From: Spirulinaceae cyanobacterium SM2_1_0
Lineage (GTDB): Bacteria; Cyanobacteriota; Cyanobacteriia; Cyanobacteriales; Spirulinaceae
DNA: 48,056 nt
Assembly: GCA_012031265.1 (NCBI GenBank)
Contig: JAAUTY010000032.1
Coordinates: 1-48,056, forward strand
Direction of reading: 5' to 3'
The position numbers and the translations under genes are program-made. Position 1 is the stretch's first letter. Each line of letters begins with the position of its first letter. Below, piece by piece: positions 1 through 7,799 of the stretch. The notes under the pieces were generated by a model. The model was not told the DNA's origin and made no database searches. It worked only from the letters and a program-made list of their open reading frames with translations.

Positions 1-124
1 AACTCAAACTCCACGTAGCGGCACTAGTACAAGACAGCGGCAATGAGATGCCCATTCAAAGCGGTTATTGCAGGCACTCATAACTCAAAATTTAGAACTC
101 AAAACTCCACGTAGCGGCATTAGG
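1..124. repeat. Dispersed/tandem intergenic repeat, left-edge copy
   Basis: A full unit starts with CTAGTACAAG near 24 and ends around 119 with CCACGTAGCGGCA. Bases 1-23 repeat that same tail, so at least one more unit in tandem runs off the left edge, with a period of about 95 bp. A diverged third copy lies at 42844-42957, where the element has perfect 9-bp terminal inverted repeats. It has no coding capacity and looks like a small non-autonomous repeat family. Confidence 0.65.
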
Positions 125-136
125 GCAACTACACCC

Positions 137-577
137 TCAAGTCAGCGGCCAATCCAGAAAGGCCGCAATCTGTTCAGCAAGCCGGACGCAATCAAAGGGC
201 TTGGCGATGATGCCAGCAAACCCAAGCTGCCGGTAGTAATAAATATCCGTGACACGCACCCGCTCGACCATGAGAATGACCGGGATCTGGCAGAGTGAGG
301 CGGATGCGGCTAAGGTCTCAAGCAAGGTAACCTCGCTCCCATCATCCGACTGATTCAGCAAAATGGCGTGCGGCTCTGCGGTGGCCGCGAGACTCAACCC
401 CTCTGACGCCGAACGGGCCGCGATCGCCTCCCAGTTCGTCATCAGCTCTATCCCCGCGAGGATCACTTCGCGCAGGTCGTCCTCAGACACAATTGCCAAA
501 ACGCGGCGGGCTGAGGACGAGCAAGGATAGTCCTCAGCCTCCGTGATCAATCCCTCGGTCATGACGGAGGAAGTCAT
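137..577 (-). CDS. Degenerate CheY-like receiver protein
   Basis: About 146 residues, essentially a single receiver domain. The acidic pocket (SEDD, near residue 30) and the C-terminal Lys (AKPF) are present. The strand normally ending in the phospho-acceptor Asp reads ILLN, and the conserved Thr/Ser strand reads ILMV, so it is probably not phosphorylated in the usual way and may act as a pseudo-receiver. I chose the ATG at 577 (MTSSVMTEG) over the ATG at 640, because the extra N-terminal residues do not resemble a receiver; this start is uncertain. It diverges from the PatA-like gene, and the shared 600-bp gap holds 11-bp-spaced TTCAC repeats, so the two are probably co-regulated. Confidence 0.75.
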   Translation of the reverse strand: MTSSVMTEGLITEAEDYPCSSSARRVLAIVSEDDLREVILAGIELMTNWEAIAARSASEGLSLAATAEPHAILLNQSDDGSEVTLLETLAASASLCQIPVILMVERVRVTDIYYYRQLGFAGIIAKPFDCVRLAEQIAAFLDWPLT

Positions 578-668
578 AGCAAATTTACCTAATTCAACAT
601 TCAACGACCGGAAAATCGCCCGTGGGCTAAGACAGCACACTGTCTTGTGCCCTATTCAACGAAAAGAT

Positions 669-685
669 TGTGAAAATCCTGTGAA
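669..685 (-). promoter_or_regulatory. Pair of 11-bp-spaced TTCACA repeats upstream of the receiver gene
   Basis: On the minus strand TTCACA occurs twice (plus-strand TGTGAA at 669-674 and 680-685), with start points exactly 11 bp apart. This is the geometry used by OmpR/PhoB-family response regulators, which bind head-to-tail on direct repeats one helical turn apart. It lies about 90 bp upstream of the receiver start and matches the two arrays facing the PatA-like gene. The binding protein is not known. Confidence 0.45.
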
Positions 686-977
686 GGCTGGACGTCGCTC
701 GCCCACTTGCCAGTCAATGCTCTACACGCAGATTCGGGCGACAGGCAGGTGAGTCACTCCCTACTCTCTTTGGGCATAAATTTCAATCCTCCGCTCGACA
801 GAACAACTTGGCAGTTATCTCTACCGATCCGGACTTTCATCACTTCGCCCCAAATGTCAAACTACAAATGACTTAAATTGCTGTCCTAACCTCCTCCGCA
901 CTAATGCAATGGGCATTCCAGGTCTGCTATCGCCAAAGCCAAAGTCTGCTAAAAAACTGTGTGATTTTTGTGGACTC

Positions 978-1005
978 TTCACAACTTTTTCACAGGCTCT
1001 TCATA
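978..1005 (+). promoter_or_regulatory. Triple 11-bp direct-repeat array (distal)
   Basis: TTCACA at 978, TTCACA at 989 and TTCATA at 1000, each exactly 11 bp apart. About 50 bp around the array is a diverged duplicate of 1081-1130, so there are two similar promoter-proximal modules in tandem. The third repeat runs into CATACACT, which could serve as a -10 element. Confidence 0.5.
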
Positions 1006-1095
1006 CACTGGTGATGATGCGCACTCAGTTAACTGTCTGCTGTCACTCGTCCAAATGATTGGGATAACTATTCGTGAACATTTTTTGTGCACACC

Positions 1096-1127
1096 TTCAC
1101 GAGTTTTTCACGGGTTCTGCATATAGT
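1096..1127 (+). promoter_or_regulatory. Triple 11-bp direct-repeat array with -10-like TATAGT (proximal)
   Basis: TTCACG at 1096, TTCACG at 1107 and a weaker TGCATA at 1118 keep the same 11-bp period. TATAGT at 1122-1127 is a good -10 candidate and overlaps the third repeat, while the first two occupy the -35 side, as for an activator contacting RNA polymerase. The PatA-like start is 87 bp downstream. Operator and promoter assignment is inference from spacing. Confidence 0.5.
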
Positions 1128-1213
1128 GAGTGCTGTTGGGCTTCAGTGAGTCATTAACAGGTGGCTGCCGCCCATTTGGTTTAAATAAATGAGCTTTTAT
1201 AGGATCTGACACT

Positions 1214-2514
1214 ATGACATACTCAGAAGACTTTGAGCAACATATGAGTCACTCTGAACCATCACTATCCACTCAGCCCGCCACGACTGCGACGACACCG
1301 GCGAGCCGGTTTGAGCCAGGGAGCTTCAGCGCGGAGTTGCTGCGCTATGCTGAGCAGCGCTTCACCGGCAAACTCAGCGTCACCGTCACCAGTGGCGAGC
1401 GCTGGCAGCTCTATCTGCACTTGGGGAATCTCGTCTGGGCAACGGGCGGCTGCCATCCAGTGCGGCGTTGGCGACGACAGCTCCGGCAGTATTGCCCCCA
1501 GATTGATGCCAGTCGTCTAGTGCTTCGCAAGGCAGACGAAATTGAGAGCTGGGACTATCACATCACTTGGTTGCTGGCGCTGCGGCGACTGGTACCCGCT
1601 CAGCGGGTTTACACGATTTTGCGCGCCAGTATGGCGGAGGTGCTGTTTGATATCGTGCGGGCGATCGCCTCGCAGAGGCGGCGACCGACCCCGAAACGAG
1701 TAGTTCACAATTCTGTATTGCCGCCGAGACCGGGGTTCGTCCTTCCAAGATCGGGATGTTGCAACAAGCGGCAATGCTCAATGTCCAGCCCGCCCTCAAG
1801 CATATCCGTCTGCGGTGGCAGAACTGGGTGGCACGGGGTCTGACGCGCTGCTCACCGGATTTTGTGCCGGTGATCGGCGATCGCCACAAGTTGGAGGCAG
1901 CAGTCAGCCTAAAAGTTTTACAGAAACTAACGAAATTGATCGATGGCAAGCGTAGCCTGCGCGACATCGCCGTCGTCGCCAACAAGGATGTGCTGGCGGT
2001 CGCTTGTAGTCTAGTTCCCTACCTGCGCCGCCAATTGATCGCGCTGGTGAAGTGCGGTGACTTGCCTCGTCCGCTCGCGAAACCGCCCGCGCCGCCAGTG
2101 GCGATCGCCCCACCGCCCCCAAAACCGGCTTACCAACCGCTGGTCGCCTGCATTGATGATGATCCCCAGGTGATGGCGCTGCTGGAAGGAATCATTGTTG
2201 AAAAAGGCTATCGCTTCCTGGACATCTCCGACCCGGTGCAGGCGCTGCCGCAGTTGTTGCAGCACAAACCTGACTTGATCATTCTCGACCTGGTGATGCC
2301 GGTTGCCAATGGCTACGAGGTCTGCGCTCAGGTTCGCCGCATCGCTCAGTTTCACGAGACCCCGATTTTGATCCTGACCAGCAATGATGGCATCGTTGAC
2401 CGCGTGCGTGCCAAGGTTGTCGGCGCGACCGATTTCCTCAGCAAGCCGATCGATGTCGATAAGGTCATGGGCCTGTTGCAGCAACACTGCGATCGCCAGA
2501 CAAATACCACCTAA
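1214..2514 (+). CDS. PatA/PixG-type response regulator (PATAN/DUF4388 + REC), frameshifted
   Basis: The N-terminal part (1214 to about 1660) is a PATAN domain: LYLHLGNLVWATGG and HPVRRWRRQL are typical. The C-terminal part (from about 1651) is in another frame and ends in a complete receiver: IDDDP acid pocket, LDLVMP phospho-Asp, LTSND Thr, SKPID Lys. The two join smoothly if one G is added to the GGG at 1659-1661 just before CGATCGCC, giving EVLFDIVRGDRLAEAA. PatA-family proteins act in heterocyst patterning or in pilus/phototaxis (PixG, PilG) signalling; no chemotaxis cluster is nearby, so the output is unknown. As it stands the gene encodes a truncated product. A base-call error is likely given the other homopolymer lesions here. 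Confidence 0.8.
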
Positions 2515-2640
2515 TCTCACGCCTGCTTAGAGTACCCCTAGAACTCAATCCGCTGTTCGTGAAGTGGATCGCTGAACAATCAACTATGCTAGTAGGTAGA
2601 CCGTAGAGCTGACAGCCGACCGGGAGGCGCACCCGAAACT

Positions 2641-3471
2641 ATGACCGAGATGCAATTGCAAACCCGCCTGCTTAAACGGCGATCACCAGCTCCTCCCCCC
2701 CGTGCCCACCGCGAAAGTGCCCTGGGATTGGTCGCAACGCGCAGTTTCCCGGCGATCGTTGGCACCGCTGACATGATGTTGAAGTCAGCGGATGTGACCC
2801 TGGTTGGCTATGAAAAGATTGGTAGTGGCTTTTGTACGGCGATCGTGCGTGGCAAGATCGCCGATGTGCGCCTAGCCGTTGAGGAAGGGGCACGTACCGC
2901 CGAACAATTCGGGCAGTTGATTTCCAAGTCAGTGCTGGCGCGACCGATGCCCAACCTGGAAGCGGTTTTTCCCATCGGTACCCACCTAGTCGAGATCGCC
3001 CAGCAGCAGCGCGGCTACAGTCGCCTCAGCAATCAGTCGCTGGGACTCCTCGAGACCCGAGGGTTCCCCGCCATGGTCGGTGCTTGCGACGCAATGTTGA
3101 AAGCTGCCGAGGTGCAGTTAGCTGGTTATGAAACCATCGGCGATGGCTTGTGTACAGCGATTATTCGCGGCTCAGTGGCAAATGTGGCAGTGGCTGTCGA
3201 GGCCGGGATGTACGAAGCCGAGCGCATTGGCGACTTCAGCGCTGTGATGGTTGTGCCGCGCCCGTTAGAAGATTTGGAGAGCACGCTACCGGTCGCCAAC
3301 TACTGGCTCGACAAGCCTGAGCCGCTGCCAATGTTGATGCCCAATCAGGCCGAGAAGGTTCGCGAAGAGGTCGTGCCCTTGCCCGCTACCGAAAAAGCGC
3401 CGCTTGCCCTGGAAGAACCCCAGGCTCAGTCGCGACCTGCCCGCCCCTCCCTGAGCGACGCCGAGCTGTAG
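2641..3471 (+). CDS. ccmO: Carboxysome shell protein CcmO (two tandem BMC domains)
   Basis: 276 residues with two bacterial microcompartment domains: about residues 28-115 (ALGLVATRSFPAIVG start) and about 137-225 (SLGLLETRGFPAMVG start). Each shows the KSADV/KAAEV...GY and GxxCTAI(V/I)RG signatures of CcmK/CcmO. A duplicated BMC with a low-complexity tail rich in Pro, Glu and Ala is the CcmO layout. CcmO forms pseudohexamers in the beta-carboxysome shell. It stands alone here, away from ccmKLMN, as is common. Start ATG 2641 follows the purine-rich GGGAGG 17 bp upstream; the second ATG at 2650 cannot be excluded. Confidence 0.93.
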   Translation: MTEMQLQTRLLKRRSPAPPPRAHRESALGLVATRSFPAIVGTADMMLKSADVTLVGYEKIGSGFCTAIVRGKIADVRLAVEEGARTAEQFGQLISKSVLARPMPNLEAVFPIGTHLVEIAQQQRGYSRLSNQSLGLLETRGFPAMVGACDAMLKAAEVQLAGYETIGDGLCTAIIRGSVANVAVAVEAGMYEAERIGDFSAVMVVPRPLEDLESTLPVANYWLDKPEPLPMLMPNQAEKVREEVVPLPATEKAPLALEEPQAQSRPARPSLSDAEL

Positions 3472-3650
3472 ACCTGGGGGACTGACCGCGCTTTTCCAGA
3501 GTCGTTCTTGCTCGAGGCGCAGAGGGACTGGAAGTGGGTCATATCTTGCTCGTCATCAAGGAGGCGGGATGGCGTGGTGATGATCCAGCCATTAACCCCG
3601 GCCGGTCTGTGGCTGTTACAGTATGGAGCGATGCTGCTGGGATTAGCACT

Positions 3651-4271
3651 ATGACTGCGATCGCCTCGCCCCCTGAATTTGTCCTCGCGTCGGCTTCACC
3701 GGCCCGCTGCCGCCTCCTCCAGCAAGCGGGGATCGAGCCGACAGTCTGCCGCAGTGGCTTCGATGAATCGCAAGTGCAACTGGATGAGCCGACAGCCTTG
3801 GTCACCACCCTCGCCCGCTGCAAAGCCGAGGCCGTCGCCACCCGCTATCCCCAGGCCTTGATTTTGGGCTGCGACTCGGTACTGGCGATCGCCGGTGAGA
3901 TTCACGGCAAGCCCAGTTCTCCGGCGGAGGCGATCGCCCGGTGGCAACAGATGCGCGGCAACAGCGGTGAAATCTATACCGGCCATGCCTTGCTCGAACC
4001 CTATCGCCAGCGCCAGGTGATTCGTTGTGGCGTGACGACGGTACATTTTGCCTTGGCGAGCGATCGCCTGATCGAAACCTACATCGCCACAGGTGAACCG
4101 ATGCACTGCGCCGGTTGCTTTGCCATCGATGGTCGCGGCGGTCTGCTGATTGAGAAACTGGTCGGCTGCCACAGCAATGTGATCGGCCTGAGCCTCCCGC
4201 TACTCCACGCCATGCTCAATGAGCTGGGCTACAGCGTTGCTGATTTTTGGGAGCAGCAGACCCCTAGTTAA
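3651..4271 (+). CDS. maf: Maf-like nucleoside triphosphate pyrophosphatase
   Basis: 206 residues from ATG 3651. The N-terminal [12 protein letters not shown] is the Maf signature (usually LASxSPRR), followed by [11 protein letters not shown] (substrate-pocket Asp) and GKPSSPAEA. Maf enzymes hydrolyse dTTP/UTP or modified nucleotides and are linked to septum control. An upstream in-frame ATG at 3534 would add 39 residues with no Maf similarity, so I reject it. The gene is 180 bp after ccmO on the same strand with no recognisable terminator between. Confidence 0.88.
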   Translation: MTAIASPPEFVLASASPARCRLLQQAGIEPTVCRSGFDESQVQLDEPTALVTTLARCKAEAVATRYPQALILGCDSVLAIAGEIHGKPSSPAEAIARWQQMRGNSGEIYTGHALLEPYRQRQVIRCGVTTVHFALASDRLIETYIATGEPMHCAGCFAIDGRGGLLIEKLVGCHSNVIGLSLPLLHAMLNELGYSVADFWEQQTPS

Positions 4272-4417
4272 CGAGCTAATCTTTACGATTCGAGTACTTA
4301 GGATGAGGCTACTTATCGCTATCCGATTAATCCGAACGCTGTTCTTCAGAGCGGCTAGGCTCACATTGGAAGCGGCTGTATCTTAACTATTGAATTATTG
4401 GAGTCAGCTTACAACTC

Positions 4418-4750
4418 ATGACAATGGCGATCATCGTCGAGAACACACCATTGGCTCCTGATTCCCAGGGCGTTGTCCGAGTGGCGAATACTCGCGTCAC
4501 CTTGGATACTGTCGTCACTGCTTTTTTAGAAGGGTGTACACCTGAAGAAATCAGAGAGCAGTATCCGTCGCTGCAACTGCCAGATATCTACCTCGTGATC
4601 GGTTACTACCTTAGACATCAAGATGCGGTGCATACCTACCTTGCAGAACGCCAACAACAGGCAAATTTGATTCGGCAACAGGCTGAACAACGCTTTAATC
4701 AAGTTGGAATACGCGATCGCCTGATGGCCCGACGCCATCCATCTCGTTAA
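4418..4750 (+). CDS. DUF433-family antitoxin
   Basis: 110 residues. The core matches DUF433: VRVANTRVTLDTVV, then EGCTPEEIREQYPSL and a helical YYLRHQDAVHTYLAER segment. DUF433 proteins have a winged-helix fold and are usually antitoxins paired with DUF5615 PIN-like proteins. The partner begins 5 bp after the stop, so the two form an operon. Lower GC and fewer HIP1 sites than the flanking genes suggest it was acquired. Confidence 0.85.
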   Translation: MTMAIIVENTPLAPDSQGVVRVANTRVTLDTVVTAFLEGCTPEEIREQYPSLQLPDIYLVIGYYLRHQDAVHTYLAERQQQANLIRQQAEQRFNQVGIRDRLMARRHPSR

Positions 4751-4755
4751 TCGGG

Positions 4756-5109
4756 ATGGCTCGCTTTCTAGCTGACGAAAATTTCAATAACCAAATCGTG
4801 CGAGGTATTCTGCGCCAAGCGCCGAATATTGATATTGTGCGTATTCAAGATGTGGATTTGTTGGGAGCAAACGATGCAACCGTTTTAGAACGGGCAGCTA
4901 CAGCAGGACAGATTATTCTGACTCACGACGTGGCTACGATGATTACCTTTGCTTACCAGCGCATTCAAGCAGGATTATCTATGCCCGGATTATTCGAGGT
5001 GAATCGCCGTGTCCCAGTGGGGTTAGCGATCGAGGAAATCATCTTGATTGCGGAATGTAGTCTCGAAGGAGAGTGGGAAGGGCAAGTGATATTCCTCCCG
5101 CTACAGTAG
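4756..5109 (+). CDS. DUF5615 PIN-like toxin
   Basis: 117 residues. MARFLADENFNNQIV carries the N-terminal acidic FLADEN motif of DUF5615; ILTHDVATM and the terminal GQVIFLPL are also typical. Members have a PIN/Mut7-C-like nuclease fold and pair with DUF433 antitoxins. It follows its antitoxin with a 5-bp gap. A second, more diverged pair lies at 40033-40592 and a lone DUF5615 tail at 40690-40863. Confidence 0.85.
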   Translation: MARFLADENFNNQIVRGILRQAPNIDIVRIQDVDLLGANDATVLERAATAGQIILTHDVATMITFAYQRIQAGLSMPGLFEVNRRVPVGLAIEEIILIAECSLEGEWEGQVIFLPLQ

Positions 5110-5220
5110 GCATCACTGCTACCCTCCAAATTGATGTGATCGAAATGGCAGCTATCTGTAGGGATCAAAGCCAACGTACCGCCGTAACAATTCATCAATT
5201 AGCTCTCAAGCAAATGAACA

Positions 5221-5252
5221 AGCCAGCTCTGACCGTAGGGTCAAGGCTGGCT
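5221..5252. terminator. Hairpin between convergent genes
   Basis: AGCCAGC pairs with GCTGGCT and TGACC with GGTCA around a GTAG loop; 13 of 14 positions pair (one G-T). There is no clear T-run. It sits between the DUF5615 gene and the convergent ferredoxin gene and could end transcription from both sides. Confidence 0.55.
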
Positions 5253-5277
5253 AATAGCTCGATCGTGAGACCGTTCC

Positions 5278-5727
5278 TCAATGAGGATGAGAATTTCGCT
5301 GATGCTCGCGCTCGCGCCGACGGCGGTTGCTAGCGGCGCGCACGGAGCCATCGACCGGAAAACCGGCGACGGGGATAGTCTGGTGCCGCCGCTCGGCTTC
5401 TAACTCCTTCAGCTCAGTGAAATCCACCCAGTGGATGCAGTCAACCGGGCAGGTATCCATCGCGATCTGCACCAACTCTTCGGGATCGCCGTCTTGAGCA
5501 ATGGCGCGCGATCGCCCATAGTCTGGCTCGATGTAAAACGTGTTGGGGGCAACGTGGGCACAATGCTTGCAACCAATGCAAGTAACCTCATCCACGTAGA
5601 CCCCTTGTTGGCGGAGTTCGCCGCCCAGTTCCGGCTCGTAGCCAGAGCGTTCGGACTGCTCGCGAAACGAGCCACCCAGCTCCGGCTCTAAGCCTGAACG
5701 TCCGACTTCAGGGTCAAAGTCTGCCAT
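5278..5727 (-). CDS. Ferredoxin-like iron-sulfur protein, Ycf35-associated
   Basis: 149 residues. The cluster site is CIGCKHC near residue 55 followed by CPVDCIHW about 45 residues later, as in the plant/cyanobacterial single-cluster ferredoxins related to DnaJ-ferredoxin proteins. The N-terminus holds two copies of SG(L/Y)EPELGG about 17 residues apart, an internal repeat I also associate with homologues. The tail is basic (RRRREREHQR). It directly abuts the Ycf35 stop codon, so the two are co-transcribed. Its redox partner is unknown. Confidence 0.88.
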   Translation of the reverse strand: MADFDPEVGRSGLEPELGGSFREQSERSGYEPELGGELRQQGVYVDEVTCIGCKHCAHVAPNTFYIEPDYGRSRAIAQDGDPEELVQIAMDTCPVDCIHWVDFTELKELEAERRHQTIPVAGFPVDGSVRAASNRRRREREHQRNSHPH

Positions 5728-6114
5728 CTAGCCGCCCCAGCGCTGGACGACCAAGCGGAGCGAACCATCCGCATTTACTTGTTGTTCAGCCACTTGGAAA
5801 CCCTGCTTCGCCGTTTCGCCGAGCACCGTCCGGTAGGCGTAACGCTGGGTCAATTGCTTGAGGAAGCCATCGACGGAGAGGGGCTGCTGCCAGTATTGCA
5901 GGTCAGCCACTAGCTCATATTCCTGTCCGTTCCAGCTAAAGCCGATGTCGTAATCGTTGTTTTGCTCAACCACCACAGCCGCTGTTTGGGTTTTTCCCTG
6001 GTAGCCGCGTACGGGGCTGGGGCCGGATTTCCAATCCATACCGAGGTCGGTCAAAGCCGCTTGCAGCGACTCAAGATTGCGAATTTGGGTCTTAATATTG
6101 CTGAAATGAGACAT
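5728..6114 (-). CDS. ycf35: Ycf35 family protein (DUF1257)
   Basis: 128 residues, starting MSHFSNIKTQIRN, the conserved Ycf35 opening. It belongs to DUF1257, encoded in cyanobacteria and in red-lineage plastids; biochemical function is not established. It is the middle gene of DUF2997-ycf35-ferredoxin, an order conserved in cyanobacteria, and is fused edge to edge with the ferredoxin start. Confidence 0.9.
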   Translation of the reverse strand: MSHFSNIKTQIRNLESLQAALTDLGMDWKSGPSPVRGYQGKTQTAAVVVEQNNDYDIGFSWNGQEYELVADLQYWQQPLSVDGFLKQLTQRYAYRTVLGETAKQGFQVAEQQVNADGSLRLVVQRWGG

Positions 6115-6174
6115 ATTCGGGAACCTTACTCGATTCTAAAAAATTTACAAAAAGATCGCTGAAGCAACAGTGAC

Positions 6175-6393
6175 CTACCATTGGCTCTGGGTCGTCTGGC
6201 AATTTTCCACAGCCGTTGCTGTGGACTGCTCTTGAGCAAAGTACTCCGAAGTCTGCTCAACCGAAAGCACCTGCCCAAGCTGTGCCTCAATTGCCGCAGT
6301 GACCTCCGCACAGGATGCGCCCGTGATGCCAGTGACCTTCTCCTGAACGCGACCGTCCGGGAAAATGATGAATTCAAGGGTTTCCATGCTCAT
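6175..6393 (-). CDS. DUF2997 small protein
   Basis: 72 residues: METLEFIIFPDGRVQEKVTGITGASC is the DUF2997 core. It is the usual first gene of the Ycf35/ferredoxin cluster and lies 60 bp upstream of ycf35. Start MSMET; the second Met is an equally plausible start. Function unknown. Confidence 0.85.
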   Translation of the reverse strand: MSMETLEFIIFPDGRVQEKVTGITGASCAEVTAAIEAQLGQVLSVEQTSEYFAQEQSTATAVENCQTTQSQW

Positions 6394-6781
6394 GAATCCA
6401 GAGCGCCAATGGCTACGCTAATAACTGACGAATGACCCAGGGTACCTGAGCAAGTCTTAGGACTCTGTTATGTAAGTTAACAGATACAGACTTGTCTGCA
6501 CTCATTTTGAGTTAAGTTTCTCGCGATCGCGCTGATGCCGTCAAGGGGGAAAGGCTTGGAGGTCGCTTGCGATTCACAATTCTACACATTCCACAAGCGA
6601 CTGCCGCTAGCATCGGTCACTGCGTTGAGACGCCTGTGTCGGCGCAGAGATCACGGCAGGCACATCTTGTCAAGCGTCCCGCGATGGTGCAATGATCAGA
6701 CCCAGGACAGATTTTGTGGCGGTTTTGCACCGCTGTTGATGAGTCGCTAGTGACGTGCGGATGTAGTGATGAGACGAGCTA
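6394..6781. other. Intergenic region, divergent promoters
   Basis: Separates the minus-strand DUF2997 cluster from the plus-strand NarL-type regulator. I see no gene. CTGTTA...TAACAG near 6467-6485 is a short inverted repeat that could be an operator, but it is too short to call. Confidence 0.4.
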
Positions 6782-7435
6782 ATGAATTCAATTAAGGTGG
6801 CGCTGATTGAGGACGATGATCTGACGCGCCTGAGCCTAAAAACTGCCCTGCAGCAAAGTGAGCGGATCAATTATTGCGGTGAAGCCGCTGAAGGGGCAGC
6901 CGGGTTGCGCCTCCTCAACCAACAGCACCCCGATGTCGCGATCATCGACATCGGCCTACCCGGTTTCGATGGCATTGAGCTGACTCGCCGCTTCAAAGCG
7001 ATGGCTGGCGATACCGCGACGAAGATCCTCATTCTGACGCTCAACGACAGTGAATCCGCTGTGATGGCGGCCTTCGCGGCGGGGGCGGATTCTTACTGCA
7101 TGAAGGACACCAAGTTGGAACTGCTACTGGAGGCCATCGACGCGACGCAGGCGGGGAATGCTTGGATTGACCCAGCGATCGCCCAGATCGTCCTCGCCCA
7201 GGTCAAATCGGGCCAGCCCACCACGCCGCCCTCTGAAGACTATGCGCTCACGGAGCGCGAGATGGAAGTTTTGCAACTCATCGTGGATGGCTGTAGCAAC
7301 GCCGAAATTGCGCAGCAGCTTTATATCACAGTGGGAACCGTCAAAACCCACGTCCGCAATATTCTCAACAAACTCTGTGCAGATGATCGCACCCAGGCGG
7401 CTGTGCGTGCCCTCCGCTCGGGGATCGTGGGCTAG
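6782..7435 (+). CDS. NarL/FixJ-family response regulator (REC + LuxR HTH)
   Basis: 217 residues. REC domain about 5-120: EDDDLT acid pocket, IIDIGLPGFDG phospho-Asp, ILTLND Thr and MKDTK Lys. LuxR-type HTH about 150-215: LTEREMEVLQLI, CSNAEIAQQL, TVKTHVRNIL. It should bind DNA on phosphorylation. No histidine kinase is adjacent; the REC-PP2C/RsbW-like module lies downstream on the same strand, separated by a 364-bp gap. I cannot assign it to a named cyanobacterial regulator. Confidence 0.9.
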   Translation: MNSIKVALIEDDDLTRLSLKTALQQSERINYCGEAAEGAAGLRLLNQQHPDVAIIDIGLPGFDGIELTRRFKAMAGDTATKILILTLNDSESAVMAAFAAGADSYCMKDTKLELLLEAIDATQAGNAWIDPAIAQIVLAQVKSGQPTTPPSEDYALTEREMEVLQLIVDGCSNAEIAQQLYITVGTVKTHVRNILNKLCADDRTQAAVRALRSGIVG

Positions 7436-7799
7436 ACGATTGTGGCAAGGGTTGCGGAATTGCATAGTACTATCATGACCAAGACTGAGCAATCTAGTGG
7501 TATATTGAATAGCGGCTGTCAGTTGTTACGGCTGACAACAGTAATCTTCCAGAGTGTATATTGTTGCTGTTTGGGCGCGCATCGCGGTATTGAGCCAAGG
7601 GCGTCCTGACACCTCGGTCAAGCTGCGAGTCGAGCGCGTGTTCGCAATTCGTTGAGATCTACATTGGGCAGCCCCGATCGTGCAGTGTATCCGTAGAGAA
7701 TGCCGTTCCCGGAATCGCTTTGACGAGTGCTTGTGGTGCTCATGGCTTTGGCTTGGCTGCCAGTGTCTACCGGTCAGTGGCACAGGTGGGAGCTGATTT
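7436..7799. other. Intergenic region with a short inverted repeat
   Basis: No coding signal. TGTCAG...CTGACA around 7518-7540 can form a 6-bp stem and may be a weak terminator for the upstream regulator or an operator for the phosphatase gene. Nothing else stands out. Confidence 0.35.
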
